Part shown: positions 33,382 to 41,547 of the stretch, piece after piece
Layout of the letters: every line of letters starts with the position of its first letter
Numbering within the stretch: the stretch's first letter is position 1
From: an uncultured Oscillospiraceae bacterium
GTDB taxonomy: Bacteria > Bacillota_A > Clostridia > Oscillospirales > Acutalibacteraceae
DNA: 64,000 bases
Assembly: GCA_910587995.1 (NCBI GenBank)
Contig: CAJUNS010000008.1
Coordinates: 1-64,000, forward strand
Direction of reading: 5' to 3'
The notes under the pieces: model-generated
Seen by the model: the letters and a program-made list of their open reading frames with translations, nothing else
Database searches by the model: none
What the model was told of the DNA's origin: nothing
Made by a program: the position numbers and the translations under genes

Positions 33382-34797
33382 ATGACGGGCATGTTTCAAA
33401 GAAGCATCTCCCGGCGCTGGTTTGTAAACACAGTGGGCGCCATGTTTGTGGTGCTGGTGGTGTTTATTGTGGTGCTCTCCTCCATGGTGCAAAGCTCCAC
33501 CTACAACGGCATCGAGCAGGCCCTTACCGGCCGCATGGACGAACTGCTCACCTGGCTTTCCAACACCTACGAGACTTATGAAACCGGGGACTTCGCCCCC
33601 ATCAGCCGGGACTATGTGGAAAGCTTTCAGGACAAGGCAAAAATGGAAATTATGGTGCTGGACCGGGCCGGGCAGGTGTTTGCCACATCCACAGGCTTTG
33701 AGCCGGACCGGGACCAGCCCATGCCGGACTATGACCTGGCCCTGCGCAGCCCGGACAGCTCCGGCAAATGGGTGGGGGAGCTGAACACCGGCGAAAAGGT
33801 GATGGCCGTGACCCGGGCGGTGCGGGACGGAGAGGGCCGGCTCATCGGCTCGGTGCGGTACATGGTCTCTTTGGAGCGGGCGGACCAGCAGACCTTTTTC
33901 GTCATTGTGCTGCTGGTGGTGGCGGGGCTGTTCATTATGCTGATGCTCACCCTGTCGGGGATCTATTTCATCCAGTCCATTTTGGTGCCGGTGCGCCAGG
34001 TGAGCCAGACCGCCCGGCAGATTGCCCAGGGGGACTTTGAGGTGCGCATCGAAAAGGCCAAGGACGATGAGATCGGCCAGCTTTGCGACGCGGTAAACGA
34101 CATGGCCGGGGAGCTGGGGGCGGCGGAGCGGATGAAAAACGAGTTCATCTCCTCGGTCTCTCATGAGCTGCGCACCCCCCTTACGGCCATTAAAGGCTGG
34201 GCCGAGACCCTGCGCCTGGGCACAGACCCAGCCACGGAGGCCAAGGGAATGGATGTGATCATCCGGGAGTCGGAGCGGCTTTCCGGCCTGGTGGAAGAGC
34301 TTTTGGACTTTTCCCGCCTGCAAAACGGCCGGATGCAGCTTATCAGCGAAAAAATGGACATTCTGGCGGAGCTGGACGAGGCGGTGTATCTGTTCACAGA
34401 ACGGGCCCGCAACGAGGGCAAGGACCTGCGCTATGAAGAGACCATCGCCCTGGCCCCTGTGTATGGGGACCGGAACCGGCTGAAGCAGGTATTTGTAAAC
34501 ATCATTGACAACGCCCTTAAGTATACGGGAGAGGGCGGCTCGGTGGCCGTGCGCCCGGCTTTGGACAAGGACAGGGTGCGGGTGATCATTGAGGACACGG
34601 GCTGCGGCATCCCGGCGGAGCACCTGCCCAATGTGAAAAAGAAGTTTTACAAAGCCAACCAGCTGGTGCGGGGCTCGGGCATTGGCCTGGCCATGGCCGA
34701 TGAGATCATCGCCATGCACAACGGAACCCTGGAGATTGAGAGCACGGAGGGCAAGGGTACCAAGGTGACCATCTCGCTGCCGCTATGTAAGGCTTAG
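33382..34797 (+). CDS. Membrane sensor histidine kinase, HAMP-HisKA-HATPase
   Basis: 471 aa. Two membrane segments (about 14-36 and 172-195) bracket a ~135-residue extracytoplasmic sensor. A HAMP linker follows, then the H-box SSVSHELRTPLTAIKGW, N-box NIIDNALKY and G-boxes DTGCGIP and GSGIGLAMA. It should phosphorylate the adjacent regulator. The signal is unknown; PhoR/ResE-like by architecture. Confidence 0.94.
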   Translation: MTGMFQRSISRRWFVNTVGAMFVVLVVFIVVLSSMVQSSTYNGIEQALTGRMDELLTWLSNTYETYETGDFAPISRDYVESFQDKAKMEIMVLDRAGQVFATSTGFEPDRDQPMPDYDLALRSPDSSGKWVGELNTGEKVMAVTRAVRDGEGRLIGSVRYMVSLERADQQTFFVIVLLVVAGLFIMLMLTLSGIYFIQSILVPVRQVSQTARQIAQGDFEVRIEKAKDDEIGQLCDAVNDMAGELGAAERMKNEFISSVSHELRTPLTAIKGWAETLRLGTDPATEAKGMDVIIRESERLSGLVEELLDFSRLQNGRMQLISEKMDILAELDEAVYLFTERARNEGKDLRYEETIALAPVYGDRNRLKQVFVNIIDNALKYTGEGGSVAVRPALDKDRVRVIIEDTGCGIPAEHLPNVKKKFYKANQLVRGSGIGLAMADEIIAMHNGTLEIESTEGKGTKVTISLPLCKA

Positions 34798-35076
34798 GCA
34801 GACTTTGGGTAGGAGCGGCGGGTCAGAACGAAAAAAACGCGCGGCATGGCAAAAGCTTCAAAATGAGCGCCCAGCCCACTCCCTAATCCCCGCGCAACGA
34901 GATAAAAGTCTTGGGTGGCTCTAAAAGGCTTTCCCCTTCCTCATCTCTCAGCTCCAAAATGAGCACCCAGCTCACTCCTTCGTCCCAACATAACGTTACA
35001 AAAGCTTTTGAAGATTCTTAAGGAACTTTTCTCGAAAAGTTCCTTAAGCCGCCGGAGGCAAAATTAGGAGGTAAGT
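34798..35076. other. Intergenic region with direct repeats and a perfect hairpin
   Basis: No gene. Two imperfect direct repeats of about 30 bp (near 34,855 and 34,950, core CAAAATGAGC) are followed by a perfect 14-bp stem CTTAAGGAACTTTT/AAAAGTTCCTTAAG with a 4-nt loop (35,017-35,048). The stem ends 29 nt before the DUF1385 ATG and lacks a U-tract. Confidence 0.6.
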
Positions 35077-36015
35077 ATGGCAAAGAAAATTACCACCATT
35101 GGTGGGCAGGCCCTGATGGAGGGCATCATGATGGTCGGACCCACCCGGACCACCGCCGCTTTTTGCAGCGAGAGCGGGGTCATTTCCACGGAGGACCTTT
35201 CGGTCTCCCGCATCACCAAGAAATATCCCATTTTGGGCAAGCCGTTTATCCGGGGCGTTTTCGCCATGGCCGACACCTTCCGGCTGGGCTACAAAGCCCT
35301 GTCCCTTTCCGCCGACAAGGTAACCGAGGACCTGGGAGAGGAGGAGCTGACCGGCCTGGACAAGTGGCTGGACGAGCATCTGGGCGACAAGCTGACCGGC
35401 ATTATCATGACCATTGGCACAGTGCTGGGGCTGGGGCTGGCCATTGTGCTGTTCTTCATGCTGCCCACCTTTCTGTTTAACCTGCTGCAGGGGGCCCTGC
35501 CCGGGGATATTTCTGGCTGGCGCTCAGTGTTTGAGGGCGTGCTGCGCATCGGCATTTTTGTGGGCTATGTGCTCATGGTCTCCCAGATGAAGGAGATCAG
35601 GCGCACCTTTCAGTACCACGGAGCGGAGCACAAGACCATCTTCTGCTATGAGGCGGACCTGCCCCTGACCGTGGAAAATGTGCGCGGGCAGGGGCGCTTC
35701 CACCCCCGCTGCGGCACCAGCTTTATGATTTTGATGCTGCTTTTAGGCATTATTGTGGGCTTCTTCATTCCCTTCTCCAACCCGGTGCTGCGCACGGTGG
35801 TGAAGCTGCTGTGCATCCCGGTCATTGTCAACCTGGGCTATGAGGTGCAAAAAGCCTGCGCCCGCCACGACAACCTTCTGTGCCGCCTGATTACCGCCCC
35901 CGGCCTGTGGATGCAGCGCATCACCGTAAAGGAGCCGGACGATAAGATGATTGAGGCCGCCATTGCCGCCATGGAGGCTGTCATCCCGGAAAACGGCGAG
36001 GATTTGGTCCGTTGA
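35077..36015 (+). CDS. DUF1385 family membrane protein
   Basis: 312 aa. Family start IGGQALMEGIMM is intact, with QYHGAEHKTIFCYE and the HPRCGTSF motif before membrane segments; hydrophobic helices fall at about 108-140, 155-175 and 212-260. The function is unknown; the gene is widely conserved next to prmC and prfA in Clostridia. TTAGGAGG precedes the ATG, and prmC overlaps its end. Confidence 0.9.
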   Translation: MAKKITTIGGQALMEGIMMVGPTRTTAAFCSESGVISTEDLSVSRITKKYPILGKPFIRGVFAMADTFRLGYKALSLSADKVTEDLGEEELTGLDKWLDEHLGDKLTGIIMTIGTVLGLGLAIVLFFMLPTFLFNLLQGALPGDISGWRSVFEGVLRIGIFVGYVLMVSQMKEIRRTFQYHGAEHKTIFCYEADLPLTVENVRGQGRFHPRCGTSFMILMLLLGIIVGFFIPFSNPVLRTVVKLLCIPVIVNLGYEVQKACARHDNLLCRLITAPGLWMQRITVKEPDDKMIEAAIAAMEAVIPENGEDLVR

Positions 36016-36899
36016 CCTGCCGGGAGCTGTACTTACAGGCCCGCCGGGTTTTGGGCGGGGCCGGGGTGGATTCCCCCAGCTTTGACGCGGCGGCGCTGAC
36101 GGAACATTTTTTGGGGCTGGACCGGCCCGCTCTGGCGGTGCGGGGCGGGGAGATGCCGGCCCCGGAGGCGGAGGCGGCGTTTTTAGAGGCTTTGGCCCAG
36201 CGGGCGGAACGGCGGCCTCTGCAATACATCTTGGGCGAGTGGCCCTTTTTGAGCCTGCGCCTGCGGGTGGGCGAGGGGGTACTGGTCCCTCGGGAGGACA
36301 CTGCCGTGCTGGTGGAGGCCCTGGCGGAAGCATTGGCGCGCAGGCCCGCCCCACGGGGGCTGGACCTGTGCGCGGGCAGCGGCGCGGTGGGGCTGGGGCT
36401 CTGTTCGCTCATCCCCGGAACACAGGTGGCCTGCGTGGAGCTGGATCCAGCCGCTATGGGCTACCTGCGGGAAAATGTGGCCCGGTACCCCCAATACCAG
36501 GCGTCGGCAGTGCGCGCCAATGTGCTGGAGCCTCCCTGTGGCTTTGACGGCGGACTGGACTTTTTAGCGTCAAACCCTCCCTATGTGCCCTCGCCGGAAG
36601 TACCGGACTTACAGCCAGAGGTGCTGCAAGAGCCCCGGCTGGCCGTAGACGGCGGTGGGGACGGGCTGGTTTTCTACCGGGCGATTACAGACCACTGGCT
36701 GGGGTTAGTGCGGCCGGGGGGCGTGGCCGCGGTGGAGATTGGGGAAACCCAGGGGCCAGCGGTGGCGGAGCTCTTTGAAAGCGCCGGGCTGGAGGAAGTC
36801 CGGGTGCTTCCGGACCTGGCCGGGCTGGACCGGGTGGTGATCGGACGCGCCGGCAGCGGAAACGCCCAGGCGCAGCGTGAAACAGCAAGACTTTCGTGA
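36012..36899 (+). CDS. prmC: Peptide chain release factor glutamine methyltransferase
   Basis: 295 aa, TTG start overlapping the DUF1385 stop. An N-terminal helical domain (1-~85) precedes a Rossmann methyltransferase with LDLCAGSGAVGLGL for SAM and the catalytic NPPYVPS. It methylates the Gln of the GGQ motif in RF1/RF2. The usual downstream partner prfA is missing; an AT-rich region begins right after the stop. Confidence 0.92.
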   Translation: MTCRELYLQARRVLGGAGVDSPSFDAAALTEHFLGLDRPALAVRGGEMPAPEAEAAFLEALAQRAERRPLQYILGEWPFLSLRLRVGEGVLVPREDTAVLVEALAEALARRPAPRGLDLCAGSGAVGLGLCSLIPGTQVACVELDPAAMGYLRENVARYPQYQASAVRANVLEPPCGFDGGLDFLASNPPYVPSPEVPDLQPEVLQEPRLAVDGGGDGLVFYRAITDHWLGLVRPGGVAAVEIGETQGPAVAELFESAGLEEVRVLPDLAGLDRVVIGRAGSGNAQAQRETARLS

Positions 36900-37404
36900 G
36901 CTTATTATAAAAGCTTCCTCCACCCTTTCAAAGGCGGCGGGGTTCTTAGAGGCAAAGCCCCTAAACCGCCGGAGGCCCTTTCGCATCGCTCAAAAATGCT
37001 CTTCCTTTTGCGTGAACTGCTTCATTAATTATAATATAAAGTTGCGCTATGTTTATAAGAAACATATATTTATTTTTTTAATCTGTCTATTCAGCTCAAA
37101 GCAGACTCTCTATCCGTTGTTTGTAACCGCATCATGCAGAGCAATTAATATAAGTGGCCATGGCTTCTTTGCAAGTTTAGCTCCATATTGGATTCCGGAT
37201 AGAGCCGGACATAGGGCAGCATCCCTTACGCCAAACATTTGCCATCTGCTGAAAATATCAAGCAGATGGCAAATGGGAAGTGCATAATGATGTTTTAATC
37301 AAAAAAACTCTTATTTATTGGGTCTCTAATCCGGCAAAAAGACGGAGGACGCTAGAAGAAAATGTCCAGAGAGCGCTAATATGTATATTCAACCAGATGA
37401 CTTA
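36900..37404. other. AT-rich non-coding boundary of the TIR island
   Basis: 505 bp with no supported gene. Composition drops sharply from the GC-rich prmC end to A/T-rich sequence after about 37,010. A perfect 15-bp hairpin CATTTGCCATCTGCT/AGCAGATGGCAAATG lies at about 37,238-37,277 without a U-tract. It may be the scar or edge of an insertion. Confidence 0.55.
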
Positions 37405-38856
37405 TTATAAATTGGGAAACACTATTTTGGATCTATAATAAGGAGATAGCTTTTCTTCTACTGTCTGTAAAGTAAGGGGGCCGAAATTGTGGTCAATATT
37501 GGAACTGATTGCCAGAAAGCCATGTTTGGGAAACCAATAATAATGAAAACCCAGCAGAATCGAAAACGCCTGTAAATCTATGTACATTTTAGAGTCTATA
37601 GAAATAGGTAGTTGTCTGTTCACCAAAGGTATTTCCTCATCATTTACAAACACTTCAGAGGAGCCAACCGCCATCCTAATTGTGTTTTGTCCCAAGTCGA
37701 TCACCGCTTGTTGCCGTTCAGAATCCCAGCTGACAGTCCCGCCAAGAGCAGTTGAAATATCCCGGACAGGCAGATATGGATGCTCATTCTGCAAAACAGG
37801 AGAGGAATCTAAATTTTTAATCTGCCCTTTCATTAAGAAATGGGTATTATCAATCTTCATGAAAATACTGTTTTGACTTTTAAGCTTATCTTGTAATAAG
37901 GTCTTCAAATCGTCATATTCTTCTGGTGTGTTCATTCCAGAGTAGGAGAGCAGTGCCGACTTCCAAATCCATTCGCTATTCGATCTGGCCCACTTTAATA
38001 ACAAGCTACGGGCACTACCTTTCATGTAAGGGTTTTTAACTAGTAAACAGGTCAGTGTGCCCAAGAAAAACATATTATTTGGGCTAGAGTACAATTTGGG
38101 GAATATCCTTTTTTCCGCATCGCTAAAATCTATTGAAATAATTTTCGAAAAGGCCCCTATAATCTGTTGAAGTTCAAATGATGTGCGATATTTATGAATA
38201 TGGTTTAATTCCATTAGCCAAGAAATAATGGGGTTACGTAAAGCTGGAAACTGGGTCCAAATATTAAGTAATATCTGTTTTGATTTGTCTCCAAAGCCCA
38301 CACAGCTTTGACCGTCGTTTCGAATAAAAGATTTCGCTCCGATTACCGTTAGTTTTGACTGCAGGGAAAGATATGGGTCGCTATAATGGCTATTTACTGC
38401 TTTGCCGTCATCGTCAGGTTCATCTACATCTGGAAGAAAGCTAATCAAGTTACTCTCAATACCAGGCAGGTCACTTATTGCGACAACATCAAATATAGCC
38501 AGTGTAACCGCTAAGGCCAGATACTCTCCGTTGCGGTATTCTTCCACAAACCTTTCACATTCCTTCTGATCCCCCAAATCAAAAGATACTTCTTTTTTTC
38601 TCTTGGGGGCATTAGGAGCTTCTTTGTATTGAGGAGAGTTGCCCATATAGAGCGCATTGATGAAAATTTGGTTCTCCGCAATATTTCCTGATGCATCAAG
38701 ATTTTGTAGTATGCGTTTTTCTTCTTGCAGTTTCTCAGGGCTGCCAGTGAAATTTGGCGCTGAACTATTGGACTCTGGTTCGTGCGTATCTTCCAAAGCT
38801 TCAGATGTCCCGTTTTCTGGTACGCTGACATCTACACGAGGGGTAGATGCATCCAT
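37405..38856 (-). CDS. TIR-partner protein: shared motif, helical body, copper amine oxidase N-like domain
   Basis: 483 aa, no signal peptide or membrane segment. Residues 1-55 are acidic and disordered. Residues 58-72 (NIAENQIFINALYMG) match the C-terminal motif of the TIR protein. Residues ~85-325 are a helical, possibly HEAT-like region with no P-loop. Residues ~335-450 look like a Cu_amine_oxidN1 domain (YLPVRDISTALGGTVSWD; VFVNDEEIPL), normally extracellular and odd in a protein that appears cytosolic. ATG overlaps the TIR stop as TAATG. Codon use is AT-rich. It may be the sensor or scaffold of a TIR system (inference). Confidence 0.72.
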   Translation of the reverse strand: MDASTPRVDVSVPENGTSEALEDTHEPESNSSAPNFTGSPEKLQEEKRILQNLDASGNIAENQIFINALYMGNSPQYKEAPNAPKRKKEVSFDLGDQKECERFVEEYRNGEYLALAVTLAIFDVVAISDLPGIESNLISFLPDVDEPDDDGKAVNSHYSDPYLSLQSKLTVIGAKSFIRNDGQSCVGFGDKSKQILLNIWTQFPALRNPIISWLMELNHIHKYRTSFELQQIIGAFSKIISIDFSDAEKRIFPKLYSSPNNMFFLGTLTCLLVKNPYMKGSARSLLLKWARSNSEWIWKSALLSYSGMNTPEEYDDLKTLLQDKLKSQNSIFMKIDNTHFLMKGQIKNLDSSPVLQNEHPYLPVRDISTALGGTVSWDSERQQAVIDLGQNTIRMAVGSSEVFVNDEEIPLVNRQLPISIDSKMYIDLQAFSILLGFHYYWFPKHGFLAISSNIDHNFGPLTLQTVEEKLSPYYRSKIVFPNL

Positions 38857-39401
38857 TAATCATCCTTCTTTCCAAGGTTAAGCTCATTAATTGAGAGTAT
38901 GACTCCCGCTACGTTATCATGAATATTCATAGTATTTCCCGCATGGGCAGGAGGCACTGCAGCTTTTGGCATTTGTTCAGGTTGCTTGTCCAATTTTATG
39001 CGGTTTGCTATAAGAGAAGCAATTTCAGCTTCATTAGAAGAACAATAGTAGTTTGTACTGTTTGGATCGAACAGGGTTTCTGGCAAAGGAGTGCCATCTA
39101 GATAAATGGGAATGACTCTTCCGTCGCCATGGTGTTTACTAAATGCTATAGCAGCCTCTTCCATAGGCACTTTCTTAGCAACATAATGCTTTGTAACGGA
39201 CAAGGCAACATATTTCGATTCCATTCCAAATATCCGGTAAAAGATCTTGCGCTGATTTTGTCCACTGAGAAGGGTTTGTGCTTCAGAGGAGGGAGCAAAA
39301 AAAGCAGTAATATTTTCTGCTTTCAAATAGTGATATACGGTATTCACAATATCTTCATTTTCTTTAGCATATGATAAGGCTATATCGTATCGGTATTCCA
39401 T
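38856..39401 (-). CDS. TIR-domain protein with C-terminal putative amyloid-type motif
   Basis: 181 aa from ATG 39401, behind AGGGGTG; a longer frame lacks a ribosome site. Residues ~4-110 form a TIR domain: DIALSYAKENED opening strand, FFAPSS after helix 1, YVALSVTKHY, and Glu81/Glu82 in VPMEEAAIAF at the position of the NADase catalytic glutamate, then VIPIYLDG. A Pro-rich linker (~140-155) leads to residues 163-177 (NVAGVILSINELNLG), which recur in the adjacent gene product. Bacterial TIR domains of this sort usually cleave NAD+ in antiphage or signalling systems. Enzymatic activity is inferred. Confidence 0.82.
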   Translation of the reverse strand: MEYRYDIALSYAKENEDIVNTVYHYLKAENITAFFAPSSEAQTLLSGQNQRKIFYRIFGMESKYVALSVTKHYVAKKVPMEEAAIAFSKHHGDGRVIPIYLDGTPLPETLFDPNSTNYYCSSNEAEIASLIANRIKLDKQPEQMPKAAVPPAHAGNTMNIHDNVAGVILSINELNLGKKDD

Positions 39402-39514
39402 GGTTGCACCCCTATCTGTGGTAATAATAATCATTTCATTATATTTAACCTCTATATTCAAGGGCTCAGCCTTCATAAAAACAAAAATTTATCTATATCT
39501 TCCGAAAAGAGCAA

Positions 39515-39548
39515 AGTATCCGGACACTTATCAGAATGCCCGGATACT
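39515..39548 (-). terminator. Terminator of spoIVB
   Basis: AGTATCCGG pairs with CCGGATACT around a 16-nt loop, just past the spoIVB stop, followed on the minus strand by TTTGCTCTTTT. Confidence 0.65.
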
Positions 39549-39559
39549 CTGTTCCTGTT

Positions 39560-40714
39560 TTACGCCGCGTTTTGCTCCGCCTGGGAGGCAATGGCCCTGC
39601 CCTGCTCCAGCATGGTCTGGGCAAAAATGCCGTAGCCTCTGGCCGGGTCGTCCGTAAACACATGGGTCACCGCCCCAGCCAGCTTGCCGTCCTGTAAAAT
39701 GGGCGCGCCGCTCATTCCCTGCACAATGCCTCCCGTGGCCTCCAGCAGCCGAGGGTCGGTTACCTTAATGACCAGGTTTTTTGTGGGCTGGTCCGTTCCG
39801 TTGCGCTTTTCAATCCGCGCGCTGTACCGCTGGGGTCCGCTGCCGTCAATGCTGGCCAAAATCTCTACGGGCCCGGTTTTCACCTGGTTCCGGCCCAGCA
39901 CCTGGACCGCCTCCCCGGCGGGCGCTTCCGTCAAGGTGCCGTATACCCCTGTCTCGTTGTTGGCCAGCAGATCGCCCATGGGCTCGTCCGAGGTAAAGTA
40001 CCCCCGCAGCTGCCCAGGGCTGTCCGGAATCCCCTTCACCACCCCGCATAGGGTAATGCGGGCCGGCTCCCCGGTTTTTAGGGGCATCAGGCTCCCCACG
40101 TCCGCGTCGCAGATGCCGTGGCCCAACCCCGCGAAGGTTCCGCTGGCCGGGTCGTAAAAGGTCAGGGTGCCTACCCCAGCCGCGCTGTCCCGAACCCACA
40201 TGCCGGTTTTAAAGGCCCCGTCGCCGAATACCGGTTTTACCACAGCTTCAAATTCCTCGTCTTCCCGCCGGACCTTCAGCCGGATCTCCTGCCCCTGGCT
40301 TCTGCCGATATAAGCCGCCAGGGCCGCGTTGCTTTGAATCTCCATGCCATCCGCTTCCAGCAGGTAGTCGCCCGGCCGCAGCCCAGCCTCAGAGGCCGGG
40401 CAGCAAACGCCCGAGGCGGAATAAATGTCGGAAAGAGAAGCCACAATAACCCCATCCGTAAAGAGCTTGATGCCAAAGGCCTGTCCCAGGGGCACCACCT
40501 GGTTGGGTCCCGTCTCCGCCTTAGCCGCGGCCGCCGGAGCTTCCGCAGCTGCCTGCTGGGGCTGGAATGCGGCGGCCTGCCGGGCCTCCGGCTCGGTCAG
40601 GCCCAGCAGGCCCGCCGTGGCCACCATCCCCAGGGCCGTTACGCCTACGCTTAGGGTAAAGGCCCGCAAAGCCTGGCGGAAGCCCCTTTTGGCGGTCTTC
40701 CATTTTTTTGCCAT
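39560..40714 (-). CDS. spoIVB: SpoIVB peptidase (S55), sporulation
   Basis: 384 aa from ATG 40714, with GAGGTG upstream. N-terminal anchor (about 15-42), an Ala/Pro-rich linker, a PDZ domain (about 95-190; PASEAGLRPGDYLLE) and the S55 serine peptidase domain with the His of GLGHGICDAD and the Ser of GMSGAPIL. Made in the forespore, SpoIVB cuts SpoIVFA to release pro-sigma-K processing in Bacillus. spo0A, often adjacent, is not here. A 41-nt piece of its 3' end recurs at 26,303. Confidence 0.96.
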   Translation of the reverse strand: MAKKWKTAKRGFRQALRAFTLSVGVTALGMVATAGLLGLTEPEARQAAAFQPQQAAAEAPAAAAKAETGPNQVVPLGQAFGIKLFTDGVIVASLSDIYSASGVCCPASEAGLRPGDYLLEADGMEIQSNAALAAYIGRSQGQEIRLKVRREDEEFEAVVKPVFGDGAFKTGMWVRDSAAGVGTLTFYDPASGTFAGLGHGICDADVGSLMPLKTGEPARITLCGVVKGIPDSPGQLRGYFTSDEPMGDLLANNETGVYGTLTEAPAGEAVQVLGRNQVKTGPVEILASIDGSGPQRYSARIEKRNGTDQPTKNLVIKVTDPRLLEATGGIVQGMSGAPILQDGKLAGAVTHVFTDDPARGYGIFAQTMLEQGRAIASQAEQNAA

Positions 40715-40923
40715 CTCCCTCACCTCGTTTCCTGAGCCAAAAGCGCCGGGGGCGAATGGAAGAGGGCCGCGTCGCGCCCTCCATTCCTCCCGGTTCTTCC
40801 GGCTTCATGGATTCGCTTTCTTCCAACGAAAAAAGCTGTCTTCTTCGTTGGCGCGATGGAAGGCCGGCGAAAACCGGCCCCGTTTTTACTCTGCCACAAG
40901 GCGGGGAAAATATGATGGAAATT

Positions 40924-40951
40924 AAAAACGCCCCTGCACAAAGGGTGCAGG
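40924..40951 (-). terminator. Intrinsic terminator of the candidate small RNA
   Basis: CCTGCAC (40,933-40,939) pairs with GTGCAGG (40,945-40,951). On the minus strand the stem is followed by GGCGTTTTT. Confidence 0.65.
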
Positions 40952-41121
40952 AGCGAGAATTTTTGGTCTGCCGCAACGACCGGGCACAGCGGCTGGCAGA
41001 ACCGCACCCGGCTATTGCCGGTCTCGCCCAGTCGAAGGGACAGTAAGGGGAGCTGGACTCTCCAGCGCGCTCCGGCATGGGGGCCGGCAGAATCCACGCT
41101 CAAAAAGAGATTTGCTCGTCA
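40924..41121 (-). ncRNA. Candidate structured small RNA, unassigned
   Basis: About 200 nt between a promoter-like pair (41,128-41,156) and an intrinsic terminator (40,924-40,951). Predicted pairings by eye: outer UCUGCC/GGCAGA and UUUUUG/CAAAAA, then hairpins CCGGC/GCCGG, GCUGGA/UCCAGC, GACCGG/CCGGUC and GCGG/CCGC. I compared it with 6S, SRP, RNase P, tmRNA, T-box and common riboswitches and found no match. It may be an unknown RNA or a structured leader. Confidence 0.4.
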
Positions 41122-41127
41122 ACGAAC

Positions 41128-41156
41128 ATAATATGTAGAGTGATGATATTTGACAG
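41128..41156 (-). promoter_or_regulatory. Promoter candidate for the small RNA
   Basis: Minus strand CTGTCA (41151-41156), 17-bp spacer, TATTAT (41128-41133): four and five matches to consensus. Confidence 0.45.
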
Positions 41157-41164
41157 CGTATGCC

Positions 41165-41191
41165 GCGCGGCCCTGCCGCGCCCGGTTTTTT
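41165..41191 (+). terminator. Plus-strand terminator-like hairpin
   Basis: GCGCGGC (41,165-41,171) pairs with GCCGCGC (41,175-41,181), followed by CCGG and six T residues. No plus-strand gene ends here, so it may guard against antisense transcription or end an unknown transcript. Confidence 0.5.
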
Positions 41192-41488
41192 CTCTGTGAC
41201 CGCCTCCTTTGCTTTCGATGGTCTTAGTTTACCCCCCAATTGTGACCTAGATTTCACGAGTTTTTGAAGTTTTAGTTAGAGTTTTGTGAACACTTTTTGA
41301 ACAGCTTGTATATTGTGCCGGATGCGCTAGAAAAAAACAGGAACAGGGGTTTCTGGCTGGAAAGAATGGATGCGGGCTTTGGGAGGGCTCCCCTTCCAAC
41401 CGCCATAGCTGGGCCGCGCCATTTGGACGCCGTTCCGCTGCGCCCCGCGTTCCTCCCTCTTGCGCCGCCTCCTTTTTTCGGGTAAAAT

Positions 41489-41519
41489 AAGAACGGGCCC
41501 CCCGTTGGCGCCCGTTCTT
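41489..41519. terminator. Symmetrical hairpin upstream of the acyltransferase gene
   Basis: AAGAACGGGC pairs with GCCCGTTCTT over an 11-nt loop. T-rich tracts flank both sides (CATTCTTTT on the plus strand). Confidence 0.5.
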
Positions 41520-41547
41520 CATTCTTTTCCAGCGAGGTATCAGCCCT

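Larger units (their letters stand above)
40715..41547. other. 833-bp gap upstream of spoIVB
   Basis: No protein gene is supported; frames on both strands lack ribosome sites. It contains the minus-strand candidate RNA (40,924-41,121), a plus-strand terminator-like hairpin (41,165-41,191) and a symmetrical hairpin (41,489-41,519). The spoIVB promoter was not identified with confidence. Confidence 0.6.

Noticed and set aside
36877..37287. 136-codon frame after prmC
   Set aside because: It begins inside prmC, has no ribosome site and reads like random AT-rich sequence.
40720..41103. Open frames on both strands in the gap upstream of spoIVB
   Set aside because: No ribosome sites and no recognisable protein features; internal hairpins and a terminator fit RNA or leader better.
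40924..41121. 6S RNA, RNase P RNA, SRP RNA, T-box or glycine/FMN/cobalamin riboswitch in the candidate RNA
   Set aside because: The conserved cores of these families were looked for on both strands and not found. A CAGAAC-CCCGGCT resemblance to the RNase P 3' end lacks the other conserved blocks.
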